Source: Swaminathania salitolerans
GTDB taxonomy: Bacteria > Pseudomonadota > Alphaproteobacteria > Acetobacterales > Acetobacteraceae
Assembly: GCF_007988945.1 (NCBI RefSeq)
Contig: NZ_BJVC01000005.1
Coordinates: 124,001 to 188,000 of the forward strand
DNA: 64,000 bases
Direction of reading: 5' to 3'
The translations under genes and the position numbers were made by a program. Positions 1 to 8,389 of this stretch are shown here, one piece after another (the stretch's first letter is position 1; the number at the start of each line of letters is the position of its first letter). Below the pieces are notes generated by a model. It did no database searches. It was not told the origin of the DNA and saw only the letters and a list, made by a program, of their open reading frames with translations.

Positions 1-37
1 GTTCGTGATCCATGCCGTCATCCTGATCATCGCTCAT
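1..37 (-). CDS. 5' end of an unidentified gene running off the left edge
   Basis: An ATG on the minus strand at 37-35 opens a frame to the window edge, reading MSDDQDDGMDHE, an acidic start. Only 12 codons are visible, so no family can be assigned. No strong Shine-Dalgarno sequence is seen. It would lie downstream of ssrA on the same strand. It may be a chance frame. Confidence 0.3.
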   Translation of the reverse strand, partial: MSDDQDDGMDHE

Positions 38-130
38 GCTCGTCGATCCATATAGTGAGACTGATCCGTGAGGGATGCGACGTTTCAGGGCATGTGGCAA
101 GGGCAGGGAAGGGCGGAATACCGCAAAAGT

Positions 131-160
131 GGGAGGGCTTCTGTTGCCCGGTGCCCTCCC
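131..160 (-). terminator. terminal hairpin of ssrA
   Basis: Perfect 8-bp stem GGGAGGGC (160-153) and GCCCTCCC (138-131) around a 14-nt loop, followed on the minus strand by ACTTTTGC. It lies 17 nt beyond the tag stop codon. It probably ends the tmRNA coding piece, as a terminator or as the mature 3' stem. Confidence 0.6.
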
Positions 161-425
161 GAACCGCGCTTATCGCTTATGCAGCGACAGCGAGCACCTT
201 TGTGTTATCATTGGCACTTGTGATTTAGCCCGATAACGGCGGTACAATGCCGGGCAAAAGGCAAGTCTTTACCACGCACGTCGAGCCTGTTTCGTCCCCT
301 GACTTTCCGTTGGGCAAGGCCCTCGGGAAGGAATGGTGGAGACGCCGGGCACTGCCCCCGGGTCCGTAACGATTATTCCACTTACCGTTTATCGCCATAG
401 CCAAGGGCAAGCCCTCCGGCACCGA
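131..425 (-). ncRNA. ssrA: tmRNA, circularly permuted two-piece form
   Basis: Transfer-messenger RNA rescues stalled ribosomes and tags nascent proteins for proteolysis. Read on the minus strand, the 5' acceptor piece (about 425-334) carries a T-stem CCGGG/CCCGG around a 7-nt loop (361-345), then CGTCTCC-A-CCA ending at 334. An intervening segment (333-300) follows. The coding piece then begins GGGGACG at 299-293, which pairs over seven positions with CGTCTCC (one G-U), followed by AAACAGGCTCGACG, like the tmRNA 5' consensus. The tag frame at 215-177 reads ANDNTKVLAVAA then TAA, and the ANDN start and Ala-Ala end are diagnostic. A GGGAGGGC/GCCCTCCC hairpin (160-131) closes the gene. Acceptor-before-coding order is the known alphaproteobacterial permuted arrangement. 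The outer 5' boundary is approximate, set by a hairpin at 420-401. Confidence 0.93.
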
Positions 426-472
426 TGCATATAGGCGTTTGCGGCCATCGCGGCAAGAGGGCGCCCGGCTTC

Positions 473-502
473 GGGGAGCGGGCGATCGGGGAGCGGGCGA
501 TC
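473..502. repeat. tandem 15-bp duplication upstream of thyX
   Basis: The unit GGGGAGCGGGCGATC occurs twice head to tail (473-487 and 488-502) in the gap between ssrA and thyX. No coding function is evident. The rest of 426-642 holds no gene that I can support. Confidence 0.7.
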
Positions 503-642
503 GCGATGGATCGTGACGGCGATCCGCCTTGCGGGCTTTTGCCGGGGGGCGCATGCCTGCACATCGAAACACACTGTGATATTCGACAGCTGGCTTCTTC
601 AGCTGGTGTCTTCCCTGGCCGTCCTGTGATAAGCCTCGACCC

Positions 643-1551
643 ATGCCGCTGACACCAGAACAACGCGCCGAGATCGACGCCTCCCGCCTCACGCCATCCC
701 AGACGAGCCGGCCGACCGTGCCTGCCCTGGAGGCGATTCTCTTCACCCCCACCGAACTGCTCGACCATGGATTCGTCCGTGTCGTCGATTACATGGGCGA
801 TGACGGGGCCATCGTGCAGGCTGCGCGCGTTTCCTACGGGCGCGGCACCAAGAAGGTTTCCGAGGATACGGGGCTGATCCGCTATCTGATGCGCCATCGC
901 CATTCGACACCGTTCGAGATGTGCGAGATCAAGTTCCATGTGAAGCTGCCCGTATTCGTGGCACGTCAGTGGATTCGCCATCGCATGGCGAATGTGAACG
1001 AATATTCGGCGCGCTATTCGATTCTGGACCGCGAATTCTATCTGCCCGATCCCCAGCAGGTATCGGCGCAGAGCGTGTCGAACCGTCAGGGCCGCGCCGG
1101 GGCGCTCTCTCCCGAAAAGGCGGCCGAAGTGCTCGACCTGCTGCGTCAGGACGCCGCGCGCTGCTACGATCATTACGAGACGATGCTCGATCCCGAGGGG
1201 TATGGGCTTGCGCGCGAACTCGCACGCATGAACCTGACCCTCAATACCTACACGCAGTGGTACTGGAAGATCGATCTCCATAATCTGCTGCATTTCCTCA
1301 GCCTGCGCGCCGACAGCCATGCCCAGTACGAGATCCGTGTCTATGCCGAGGCCATGCTCGACATCCTGCGCGCCTGGGTGCCCATTACTGCACAGGCGTT
1401 CGAGGATTACCGTCTGGGGGCCTTCACCTTCTCATCGGGGATGATGTCGGTGTTGCGGCGTCAGCTCGCAGGGGAGACGGTTCTTCAGTCGGAATCCGGC
1501 CTGAGCAAGCGGGAATGGGACGAAATGCAGGCCGCCCTGTCGCGGGGATAG
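643..1551 (+). CDS. thyX: flavin-dependent thymidylate synthase ThyX
   Basis: Converts dUMP to dTMP using methylene-tetrahydrofolate and NADPH through bound FAD, giving thymidylate for DNA synthesis. The 302-residue protein has the ThyX signature RHR-x7-S (R112, H113, R114, S122) in the segment [14 protein letters not shown], and ends normally. At about 300 residues it is longer than the shortest ThyX proteins but typical of alphaproteobacteria. No thyA is seen here. The ATG at 643 is the start that keeps the whole N-terminus. A small membrane-protein frame begins 4 nt after the stop. Confidence 0.96.
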   Translation: MPLTPEQRAEIDASRLTPSQTSRPTVPALEAILFTPTELLDHGFVRVVDYMGDDGAIVQAARVSYGRGTKKVSEDTGLIRYLMRHRHSTPFEMCEIKFHVKLPVFVARQWIRHRMANVNEYSARYSILDREFYLPDPQQVSAQSVSNRQGRAGALSPEKAAEVLDLLRQDAARCYDHYETMLDPEGYGLARELARMNLTLNTYTQWYWKIDLHNLLHFLSLRADSHAQYEIRVYAEAMLDILRAWVPITAQAFEDYRLGAFTFSSGMMSVLRRQLAGETVLQSESGLSKREWDEMQAALSRG

Positions 1552-1555
1552 GCGC

Positions 1556-1795
1556 ATGACCGATCTGAGGCAGATCATGGCGGACGGTGTTCCCGATCGT
1601 GCGCCGCCTCCGCGCCTGCCGCCCATCCTGCCCTGGGCGCTGGTGGCTGTGGTTCTGATCGCGATCTCGCTCTCAATTCATTTCTTCTGGCCCGTTCCGT
1701 CTTCCGAACCTCTGGCGGAATGCCCGCCGGGTGGTGAGGCGGCGCAAACCGCCTGCATCCGTCACGAGCCGGACAAGCCAAGCCATCCGGGGTGA
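1556..1795 (+). CDS. small single-pass membrane protein
   Basis: A 79-residue frame starting 4 nt after the thyX stop, so probably co-transcribed. Residues about 25-45 form one hydrophobic segment (PWALVAVVLIAISLSIHFF). A Pro-rich stretch precedes it, and a short polar tail with two cysteines follows. I recognise no family. Its end overlaps the 3' end of the opposite-strand gene by 34 nt, which is unusual but tolerable for convergent genes. It is either a real small inner-membrane protein or a chance frame; the tight spacing and membrane segment favour a real gene. Confidence 0.5.
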   Translation: MTDLRQIMADGVPDRAPPPRLPPILPWALVAVVLIAISLSIHFFWPVPSSEPLAECPPGGEAAQTACIRHEPDKPSHPG

Positions 1796-2085
1796 CGGGC
1801 TTCCATCCAGGCGAGGATCCGGCCGCTCAGCCGTCGCAGGAAGGGGATATCCTCCGACAGGAGGAAAAACCCCAGAGGCAGCATCCAGAGGCCCAGAACC
1901 GGAAGAAAGGCCAGGCAACCGCCCAGCAGGAAGAGAATGCCGGCAGGAATACGCAACCAGGCCCGGCCGGGGGCGAGCAGCCAGCGCGTGGCACGCTGAA
2001 GCCGGTCGGGAAGCCGGGCGATCAGCAGGCCGAGCCGTCTCCTGCGCTGCGCTTCGCTGTCCGTCTCCTGTATCCTGTCGCTCAT
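1762..2085 (-). CDS. small membrane protein, PGPGW-like
   Basis: A 107-residue protein with a basic N-terminal region (RRRR at about 14-17) and two close hydrophobic stretches (residues about 45-80: IPAGILFLLGGCLAFLPVLG and LWMLPLGFFLLSED). The tail is amphipathic and contains RHPGW. This resembles the short alphaproteobacterial membrane proteins often annotated as putative transmembrane PGPGW proteins, whose function is unknown. It converges on and overlaps the preceding small gene. The family assignment rests on pattern only. Confidence 0.68.
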   Translation of the reverse strand: MSDRIQETDSEAQRRRRLGLLIARLPDRLQRATRWLLAPGRAWLRIPAGILFLLGGCLAFLPVLGLWMLPLGFFLLSEDIPFLRRLSGRILAWMEARHPGWLGLSGS

Positions 2086-2194
2086 GCGTTTCTCCCCGGA
2101 TCATCGATGAAAAATGGCCGTGCTGCGCGTGTATCCGGTATCCCGGCAGCTTCCGACCGGCCTCCGCAGACCTGTTCCGACCGGAGCGCTTTCG

Positions 2195-2304
2195 TGCCCG
2201 CGCGTCTTCGCACCCGGGTGTGCTCGCACCCGGGCGATCTGACACCCGGGTAATCTGGCACCCGGGTAGTCTGGCACCCGGGGGCTTGCACCCGGGCGAT
2301 CCGG
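2195..2304. repeat. CACCCGGG array with 16-bp period
   Basis: CACCCGGG begins at 2211, 2227, 2243, 2259, 2275 and 2289, giving five units of 16 bp (the fifth 14 bp) and a sixth ending near 2304. A decayed unit may lie at 2195-2210. Variable half-units include CGATCTGA, TAATCTGG, TAGTCTGG and CGATCCGG. Each core holds the palindrome CCCGGG. The array lies in the gap 2086-2569 between opposite-strand neighbours. Otherwise I see only out-of-frame chance reading frames in that gap. Confidence 0.85.
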
Positions 2305-2569
2305 CATTCCGTTGCCCGGTCGGTCGGGAGAGGCCGCCTTTGCGCATGTTGCACCTTGTCGATACGCGTCATCAATACGCTTCTTCCTGCTTCGCCGTTC
2401 CGCAAGCGGAGATTTTCGCGCGCGTGGCAGGGATGAGGGTCTGTCGCCTCGCCGGGCTGAATGCGCTACCTTGCCGCGCCTGCAATGCAACGCCGCGCCT
2501 GCGTTCCCCTCCGGTTCCGGGTGCGTCATCGTCTTCATGCAGGCGGGAGCAGAGGGAAGGGGGAGCGTT

Positions 2570-3184
2570 GTGTCCGTCAGAAAACCGCTAGCCGCACTGG
2601 TTCTGGCAGGGTGCGGCCTGTCTGCCTGCACACCATCCCCTCCGGCTCATCCCGACGATCTCTGCTCCATATTCCGCGAAAAACGCGGCTGGTATCATGC
2701 GGCATTGCGGCAGGAGAAAAAGTGGAACGTCCCGTTTTCGGTGCCCATGTCCATCATGTACCAGGAATCGGGCTATCACAGCAATCTGCACACGAAGCGG
2801 ACCTATATCCTGTGGTTCATCCCCTGGGGGTATGTCACCACCGCTTATGGATATCCCCAGGCGAAAACCGATGTCTGGCGCGATTACGAGCGCGCGAACG
2901 ATACCAGCGCGAGCCGGGAAAGCTTTGCGGATTCCCTCGATTTCATCAACTGGTACATCACGACCACGAAGAAGCAGACCCGCGTGCCCGTGACCGATGG
3001 CATGCGCCAGTATCTTGCCTATCACGAGGGCTGGGGCGGATATCGCCGCCGCAGCTATCGCAGCAAACCCTGGCTGATGACGGTGGCTCGCAAGGTCGGC
3101 GCGCGCGCGAATGTCTATGCGGCGCAATACACGCAATGCGAGAAGGCGCTGCGCGATCACGGTTTCTGGAGCTGGCTTTTCTGA
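2570..3184 (+). CDS. transglycosylase-like lipoprotein (SLT-type fold)
   Basis: A predicted lipoprotein of 204 residues. The GTG at 2570 is preferred because a purine-rich ribosome-binding site (AGGGAAGGGGGAG) precedes it and the product then starts MSVRKPLAALVLAGCG with a clean lipobox (LSAC). The mature part has the glutamate-containing motif MYQESGYHSN, an aromatic-rich middle (GYPQAKTDVW) and a Tyr/Trp-rich end, typical of lytic-transglycosylase-like lipoproteins found as single genes in proteobacteria. The expected role is binding or cleaving peptidoglycan glycan strands at the outer membrane, with E in MYQES as the likely catalytic acid. Activity is inferred from pattern only. Confidence 0.8.
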   Translation: MSVRKPLAALVLAGCGLSACTPSPPAHPDDLCSIFREKRGWYHAALRQEKKWNVPFSVPMSIMYQESGYHSNLHTKRTYILWFIPWGYVTTAYGYPQAKTDVWRDYERANDTSASRESFADSLDFINWYITTTKKQTRVPVTDGMRQYLAYHEGWGGYRRRSYRSKPWLMTVARKVGARANVYAAQYTQCEKALRDHGFWSWLF

Positions 3185-3381
3185 CCGGAATCCTGCGGGA
3201 CGCGGATCCGGCGCCGATCCGTGCCGCCGTCGTGATTGCCTCAGGGCACGCGCCATGACGCGCGATGGCGGTCCGCCCTGAGAGGATTCGTGAGGGGGTT
3301 CTCGAGGGGATTTCCTGCCCGATGCCCGATACCCGGCCCGCACAGGGGACGCGGCAAGGTTCCCTCAGGGGCGGGTTACAT

Positions 3382-3401
3382 CCGGAGACGCTTGCCTCCG
3401 G
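3382..3401 (-). terminator. hairpin just downstream of oxyR
   Basis: CCGGAG (3382-3387) pairs with CTCCGG (3396-3401) around an 8-nt loop, 7 nt past the oxyR stop on the minus strand. It lacks a T-run, so it is at best a weak or factor-assisted terminator. Confidence 0.35.
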
Positions 3402-3407
3402 GGCAGG

Positions 3408-4364
3408 CTACATCCCGGGCTGATGACAGCCATCGGGAATGTTGCCGCGCAGGAATTTCGCAAATTCACGAAAGGCCGGCCCGCGCGGATCGGAACTGCG
3501 CCAGACCAGTCCGATGCTGCGGCGCGCCGAGGGAACCGGCCGGGTCGCCACCAGCTCATCCCATTCCGACCGGTTCCTGAGCGCGAGCTGGGGAATGAGC
3601 GAATATCCCTCTCCGGCGCCGATCATGTGCCAGAGCATCTCGAGACTCGTGGCGAGGCGTTGCTGATCCCGCGAAGGGGTCGTGCCACAGACGGCCAGAG
3701 CCTGGTCGCGCAAACAATGGCCGTCTTCCAGAAGCAGAAGATCCCCTCCTCCGGCATGGTCGGCCAGATCCTGCATCGCCAGGGGCTCGCGCGTCGCGAG
3801 GGGATGCGTCCTTGGGATCGCCGCAAGGAAAGGTTCGTCGAAGAGCGGGGCCGTCTCGAAGCACTCACCGGCAACGGGGAGTGCGGCAAACACCAGATCG
3901 AGCTCGTTCTGCCGGAGCTTCGACAGCATGGGGGTGGTGAGGCTCTCGGTAAGCTGGATCCGCAACTCGGGATAGGACCGGCGGAGCATGGGCAGAAGGC
4001 TCGGAACGTAATAGGGGCCGAGCGTTGCGATGACCCCGATCCGGAGCAGACCTTCGAGCGGCCCCGTTCGCGCACGCGCAGCCTCGATCAGGGCGCGCGC
4101 CGAGGCCAGAACCTCGCGTCCCATTGCGATCAGACGGATGCCGTCGGGCGTCGGGGTGACATGCCGCCTCGAGCGTTCGAACAACGCGACGTCGAGCAGC
4201 ATCTCCAGCTTGCGCACCTGCTCCGAAAGCCCTGCCTGGCTGACGCCGCAGCGCTCCGCCGCGCGCGAGAAATTGCGCAGATCGTCGACCGCCACGACAT
4301 ATTCGATGTCACGCAAGGAGAGGCCGGAAAGGGGAATATACGTCATGGCCATAGATAAGACCAT
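3408..4364 (-). CDS. oxyR: hydrogen-peroxide sensor, LysR-family OxyR
   Basis: LysR-type regulator of 318 residues. The N-terminal helix-turn-helix spans residues about 18-75 (FSRAAERCGVSQAGLSEQVR) and a substrate-domain fold follows. The OxyR mark is GHCLRDQALAVC, where Cys217 and Cys226 are nine residues apart, as are the redox Cys199/Cys208 of E. coli OxyR. This predicts disulfide activation by H2O2. It is divergent from ahpC with about 127 bp between, the classic arrangement for direct control. Starts are uncertain: ATG at 4364, 4352 or 4346 are all in frame and none has a strong ribosome-binding site. Confidence 0.95.
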   Translation of the reverse strand: MVLSMAMTYIPLSGLSLRDIEYVVAVDDLRNFSRAAERCGVSQAGLSEQVRKLEMLLDVALFERSRRHVTPTPDGIRLIAMGREVLASARALIEAARARTGPLEGLLRIGVIATLGPYYVPSLLPMLRRSYPELRIQLTESLTTPMLSKLRQNELDLVFAALPVAGECFETAPLFDEPFLAAIPRTHPLATREPLAMQDLADHAGGGDLLLLEDGHCLRDQALAVCGTTPSRDQQRLATSLEMLWHMIGAGEGYSLIPQLALRNRSEWDELVATRPVPSARRSIGLVWRSSDPRGPAFREFAKFLRGNIPDGCHQPGM

Positions 4365-4393
4365 ATCTTGCCATTCTCAAAAAAGGTTCTACC

Positions 4394-4410
4394 TGTCATA
4401 GCCATTGACA
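4394..4410. promoter_or_regulatory. inverted repeat overlapping the candidate ahpC -35
   Basis: TGTCA (4394-4398) and TGACA (4406-4410) form a perfect 5-bp inverted repeat with 7 nt between. TTGACA at 4405-4410 is a consensus -35 element for ahpC, though no strong -10 is seen 17-18 nt further on. It lies in the oxyR-ahpC gap and may be a regulator site. It does not fit the full OxyR consensus. Confidence 0.35.
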
Positions 4411-4491
4411 GAAACGATTTCCGCGGCGTTCGTATCCATGGGACTGTGTGCCCGTCATACGACAATGAAGCGCAAGCAAGGAGCATGTGAG

Positions 4492-5055
4492 ATGCCACGC
4501 ATCAACTCGGCACTGAAGCCTTTCGAAACCGATGCCTTCCATGATGGCAAGTTCATCAAGGTGTCCGATGTGGACGTCAAGGGAAACTGGTCGGTCTTCT
4601 TCTTCTATCCCGCCGATTTTACCTTCGTCTGCCCGACGGAGCTGGAAGATCTCGCCGATAATTACGAGACGTTCCAGAAGCTCGGCGTCGAGATCTACTC
4701 CGTTTCGACCGACAAGCACTTCACCCACAAGGCCTGGCACGACACGTCTCCGGCAATCGGCAAGATCAGATACGTCATGCTTGCCGACCCGACGGGCCAG
4801 ATCAGCCGCAATTTCGACGTGCTGATCGAGGAAGCCGGCATGGCCGATCGCGGTACCTTCCTGATCGATCCCGAAGGCAAGATCCAGTATATCGAGATCA
4901 CCTCGGGCGGCGTCGGTCGCTCCGCAGAGGAACTGATCGAGAAGATCCGCGCAGCCCAGTACGTCGCCGCCCATCCGGGCGAGGTCTGCCCTGCCAAGTG
5001 GAAGGAAGGCGGTGAGACCCTGACCCCGTCGCTCGACCTGATCGGCAAGATCTGA
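4492..5055 (+). CDS. ahpC: alkyl hydroperoxide reductase subunit C (2-Cys peroxiredoxin)
   Basis: Peroxiredoxin that reduces organic peroxides and H2O2, recycled by AhpF. The 187-residue protein equals the usual AhpC length. The peroxidatic cysteine is C47 in FTFVCPTE and the resolving cysteine is C166 in GEVCPAKW. The start at 4492 is chosen because AAGGAG (4478-4483) lies 8 nt upstream; an in-frame upstream ATG at 4405 would add 29 non-conserved residues. It is followed by ahpF after 71 nt, probably as one operon, with oxyR divergent. Confidence 0.97.
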   Translation: MPRINSALKPFETDAFHDGKFIKVSDVDVKGNWSVFFFYPADFTFVCPTELEDLADNYETFQKLGVEIYSVSTDKHFTHKAWHDTSPAIGKIRYVMLADPTGQISRNFDVLIEEAGMADRGTFLIDPEGKIQYIEITSGGVGRSAEELIEKIRAAQYVAAHPGEVCPAKWKEGGETLTPSLDLIGKI

Positions 5056-5126
5056 GGTTTGCAGGCCCGGCCATACCGGCCGGGCCGCACCCATCGCATT
5101 TTTTCGGAAAGAGCAGGAGCCCGCCG

Positions 5127-6707
5127 ATGTTGCAGGAGTCCATCAGGACACAGCTGGAAGCCTATTTCGCAAACCTCGCCGCGCCGATCGTGCTGGAAGC
5201 CTCCCTCGATGGCAGCGACAAGGCGAGAGAGATGCAGGCTCTGCTCGAGGACGTTTCTGCCCTTTCCGACAAAGTGACATTTTCCGAAGCGGGGATAGCC
5301 GACAGACGCCCGTCTTTCCTGATCCGGCGGGAAGACAGCCGGAGCGGCGTCACCTTCGCGGCGATCCCGATGGGGCACGAATTCACGTCCTTCGTTCTGG
5401 CCCTCCTGCAGGTCGGCGGGCATCCGCCGAAGATCGCGCCGGCAACGGCCGAGCAGATCGGCCGGCTCGCGGGAGATTTCCATTTCGACGTCTTCGTCTC
5501 TCTCTCGTGCCAGAACTGTCCCGAGGTGGTTCAGGCCCTCAACGCGATGAGCGTGCTCAATCCGGCCATCAGCGTGACGACCATCGACGGCGCCCTTTTT
5601 CAGGAAGAGGTGGCCGCGCGCAACATCATGACCGTGCCGCAGATCTATCTGAACGGAGTGCCATTCGGTTCCGGACGCATGGATGCGGATCAGATCCTCG
5701 CGAAGCTCGACGCGGATGCCCCGCGTCGGGCGGCCGAGCGATTGCGGGATCTGGCGCCTTTCGACGTTCTGATCGTCGGGAGCGGTCCGGCAGGGGCATC
5801 TGCGGCCGTCTATGCCGCCCGGAAGGGATTGCGCACGGGGCTCGTGGCCGATCGCTTCGGCGGTCAGGTCATGGATACAGCGGGGATCGAGAATTTCATC
5901 TCCATCAGGGAGACAGAGGGGCCGAGACTTTCGGCGCAGCTCGAGGCGCATGTCCGCGATTATGAGGTCGAGATCATCGCGGGTCAGCGGGCGAAGGAGC
6001 TTTTCCCGGCCGCCAGCCCCGGAGCGATGCACGGAATCGCCCTCGAAAGCGGCGCCATCCTGCACAGCCGTACGGTCATTCTCGCGACCGGCGCGCATTG
6101 GCGCCAGCTCGGCGTGCCGGGTGAGGAGACGTATCGCACGAAGGGCGTGGCCTATTGCCCCCATTGCGACGGTCCGTTCTACAAGGGCAAGCGCGTGGCG
6201 GTCGCAGGAGGCGGCAATAGCGGCGTGGAGGCCGCGATCGATCTGGCCGGTATCGTGGGGCACGTCACCCTGCTTCAGCGCGGCTCGAAGCTCAAGGCAG
6301 ACCGGGTCCTGCAGGACAAGTTGCGCAGCTTGCCCAATGTGACCGTTCTGACGGAGGCGCTCACCACGCGGATCGAGGGAGACGGCTCGAAGGTCACGGG
6401 CCTGACCTATCGCGGAGGAGACGGTCAGGATCACTCTCTTGCGCTCGACGGTGTCTTCGTCCAGATCGGCCTGCTGCCGAATACCGACTGGCTGCGCGGA
6501 ACACTGAGCCTCAATGCGTTCGGCGAAATAGAGATCGACGATCACGGCGCAACATCCGCCCCGGGCGTGTTCGCTGCCGGCGATGCCACGACCACGCCGT
6601 ACAAGCAGATCGTGATCGCGGTCGGCGAAGGGGCGAAATCGGCGCTTTCGGCATTCGACTACCTCATCCGTCTGCCGACCGGCGCCGATTTGCCGCCCGC
6701 GGCCTGA
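5127..6707 (+). CDS. ahpF: alkyl hydroperoxide reductase subunit F
   Basis: FAD-dependent disulfide reductase of 526 residues that passes electrons from NAD(P)H to AhpC. The N-terminal thioredoxin-like double domain has the CxxC pair C128/C131 (SLSCQNC). The FAD dinucleotide fold begins [10 protein letters not shown] at about 214. The thioredoxin-reductase-type redox pair is C344/C347 (YCPHCDG). A second nucleotide-binding motif is [13 protein letters not shown], and the C-terminal FAD motif is GVFAAGDAT. This is the full AhpF architecture. GGAG lies about 8 nt before the ATG. It sits directly downstream of ahpC. Confidence 0.97.
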   Translation: MLQESIRTQLEAYFANLAAPIVLEASLDGSDKAREMQALLEDVSALSDKVTFSEAGIADRRPSFLIRREDSRSGVTFAAIPMGHEFTSFVLALLQVGGHPPKIAPATAEQIGRLAGDFHFDVFVSLSCQNCPEVVQALNAMSVLNPAISVTTIDGALFQEEVAARNIMTVPQIYLNGVPFGSGRMDADQILAKLDADAPRRAAERLRDLAPFDVLIVGSGPAGASAAVYAARKGLRTGLVADRFGGQVMDTAGIENFISIRETEGPRLSAQLEAHVRDYEVEIIAGQRAKELFPAASPGAMHGIALESGAILHSRTVILATGAHWRQLGVPGEETYRTKGVAYCPHCDGPFYKGKRVAVAGGGNSGVEAAIDLAGIVGHVTLLQRGSKLKADRVLQDKLRSLPNVTVLTEALTTRIEGDGSKVTGLTYRGGDGQDHSLALDGVFVQIGLLPNTDWLRGTLSLNAFGEIEIDDHGATSAPGVFAAGDATTTPYKQIVIAVGEGAKSALSAFDYLIRLPTGADLPPAA

Positions 6708-6720
6708 TCGGCTGTATCTC

Positions 6721-6758
6721 GTGATTCCTTCGGGCAGGAGGCGACCCGGAGGAATCAC
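6721..6758. terminator. hairpin between convergent ahpF and the repeat-rich gene
   Basis: GTGATTCC (6721-6728) pairs with GGAATCAC (6751-6758). Inside it, CGGG (6731-6734) pairs with CCCG (6745-6748). It lies 13 nt past the ahpF stop and just past the end of the opposite-strand gene, so it probably stops transcription from both sides. It has no clear T-run. Confidence 0.55.
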
Positions 6759-6774
6759 GCAGGGCGGCCTTTCA

Positions 6775-8202
6775 TCAGCTGATGATGAGCTGCGAACTCC
6801 TCAGATCGGTCACGCCCAGGAACGTGACCGTAAGATTCGAATCGATCGTGATCTGCGTATTGCCGCCCTGTATCGTCGCCGTTGCAAGAAGGTGTCTGGC
6901 CGCTTCGTCGGCATCCTCCGGCTTGTAGTTGTACATGAAGAAGCGATTGCCGCTGACCGCCCCGAAATCGGTGATCGTGACGTCACCGGCTGTGTGATCG
7001 GCAAGAACGCCGAACATGTTATCCGCCCCGCTTCCGCCGGTAACCGTCGCATAGGTCGCGCCGTCGCTTCCCTCGTAGCGCGTGCCGAAGACGAACTGGT
7101 CTGCCGCACTCCCGCCGATCACGGTCTGGCTTCCCGCGCCGGTCCAGGCATCCAGACGTCCCGCCGAGGCGGAGGCATCGATTTTCTGGTCGTCTCGTGT
7201 TCCGGACTGGTTGCCCGACCAGTTGGCGGCCTCGCTGACCGAGAGGGTCGCATCGAGGCGATGGGCGCCCCACAACGTCGCCATGCGCGCGGCGATGGAT
7301 GTGGTTCCCGTACCGCCTATGAACTGCAATGCGCCCGCAACGCTTACAGTCTGATCGGTGCCCTGCAGGATTTGCAGGGAGCCGAGCGCGGATATGGTAT
7401 CGCCATTCGATCCGGCGATCGTACCCCTGTCGCCGAGAAAGCTCACATTGGAGCTGTTTCCGCCCATAACGGTGCTTCGGTCTCCGACGCGGATCGTGCT
7501 TCCCATCGCTGCCATGTCGGCAATCATGGTGAAGCTGCCGAGGGACACCTGGCTGCTTCCGCCCATCAGGGTGACGGTGTTCTGCGCGTCGTCGCCTCCC
7601 GTGATCGTGTCGCTTCCCTCGGATACGACATGGTTCACGCCCTGATGAAGCATGATGAGATTGCGTCCGGTGCCGGCATAGATATTGTTCGTGCCTCGCG
7701 TCGCGGTCACCGTATCGTTGCCGTCGGCCATGGTAATCGTCCAGTCGCCCTGGCCGACGCCACCGTCGAAGAAGTTCTGCCCGGCGACCGCCGCGAACAT
7801 GCCGGACGAAGCCCCTGCCCGGAAGACGAGACCGCCCGTCGAGCCTCCGAGAACCGAGAGCGTCTCGCTCGTCAGTCCCGCACCGTCGATCGTGACCGGC
7901 TGGTCGAGCATGGCGGGTGGCGTTCCGCTCTCATCTCCTTCCCAGCCGCCGACTCCGATGAAGCCGTAGCCTCCGACCGGCGCATAGCTGCCACCCGTCG
8001 TCACGAGGCCCTGGAGCAGGGCGCGACGATCCGTCGGGGCTGCGTTCTCGCCCGGTGTCAGCCTGACGCTGGTCAGGGTATTCGCATCGCGTGCGGATTT
8101 CATCTGCTCCGAATAGCGTTCGGCCATGGCTTGCGCCCGCGCGCCATTGACAGTGACCAGAATCGCGGCTCCCGATGCCCCGACGATCGTGACGATTGCC
8201 AT
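6775..8202 (-). CDS. repeat-rich, RTX/hemolysin-type secreted protein (putative)
   Basis: A 475-residue Gly/Asn/Asp/Thr-rich protein. It has many short beta-repeat elements such as NIYAGTGRNLIM, SDTITGGDDAQNTVTLMGG and TVTGGSGADNMFG, and ends in a region (VTITDFGAVSGNRFFMY, ITIDSNLTVTFLGVTDL) typical of calcium-binding repeat proteins exported by type I secretion. There is no classical signal peptide; the hydrophobic N-terminus (MAIVTIVGASGAAILVTVNG) could be an anchor or part of the first repeats. Canonical GGxGxDxLx nonapeptides are scarce, so calcium binding is uncertain. It is likely a surface or biofilm protein. No type I exporter lies nearby. It converges on ahpF. Confidence 0.72.
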   Translation of the reverse strand: MAIVTIVGASGAAILVTVNGARAQAMAERYSEQMKSARDANTLTSVRLTPGENAAPTDRRALLQGLVTTGGSYAPVGGYGFIGVGGWEGDESGTPPAMLDQPVTIDGAGLTSETLSVLGGSTGGLVFRAGASSGMFAAVAGQNFFDGGVGQGDWTITMADGNDTVTATRGTNNIYAGTGRNLIMLHQGVNHVVSEGSDTITGGDDAQNTVTLMGGSSQVSLGSFTMIADMAAMGSTIRVGDRSTVMGGNSSNVSFLGDRGTIAGSNGDTISALGSLQILQGTDQTVSVAGALQFIGGTGTTSIAARMATLWGAHRLDATLSVSEAANWSGNQSGTRDDQKIDASASAGRLDAWTGAGSQTVIGGSAADQFVFGTRYEGSDGATYATVTGGSGADNMFGVLADHTAGDVTITDFGAVSGNRFFMYNYKPEDADEAARHLLATATIQGGNTQITIDSNLTVTFLGVTDLRSSQLIIS

Positions 8203-8334
8203 CCTTTTTCATTCCCAGCTGTGAGAAGGGAATAGGGCGGGGAGTCTCGTTAAAACCACGCTAAATCACGGTTAAGCGTCGTTAATCATGAGGGGCGTAT
8301 CGGAGAAAACCCATACGTTTCAGGGCACGGGAAC

Positions 8335-8366
8335 AAAAAAAACCCGTATCAGTGATACGGGTTTTT
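8335..8366 (-). terminator. rho-independent terminator downstream of dps
   Basis: AACCCGTATC (8341-8350) pairs perfectly with GATACGGGTT (8354-8363) around a 3-nt loop. A-run 8335-8340 gives a U-run on the minus strand, and the T-run 8362-8366 serves the plus strand. It lies 23 nt past the dps stop. It may also end plus-strand transcription. Confidence 0.9.
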
Positions 8367-8389
8367 CGAATCGGTCGGGTCGATCGGGA

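Noticed and set aside
225-1320. Minus-strand frames opposite thyX and ssrA
   Set aside because: They are antisense to thyX or run across the tmRNA gene, with no conserved content.
2195-2304. CRISPR array
   Set aside because: The repeated core is 8 bp and the spacers are 8 bp; real CRISPR repeats and spacers are about 25-40 bp, and there are no cas genes.
2082-2631. Proline/Gly/Arg-rich open frames across the CACCCGGG array
   Set aside because: Frames reading through a short-period repeat are expected. They have no start signals and no family resemblance.
4340-4375. OxyR-type site near the oxyR start
   Set aside because: ATAGATAAGACCATATCT partly resembles the ATAG half-site pattern but fails at the required CTAT half, so it is not claimed.
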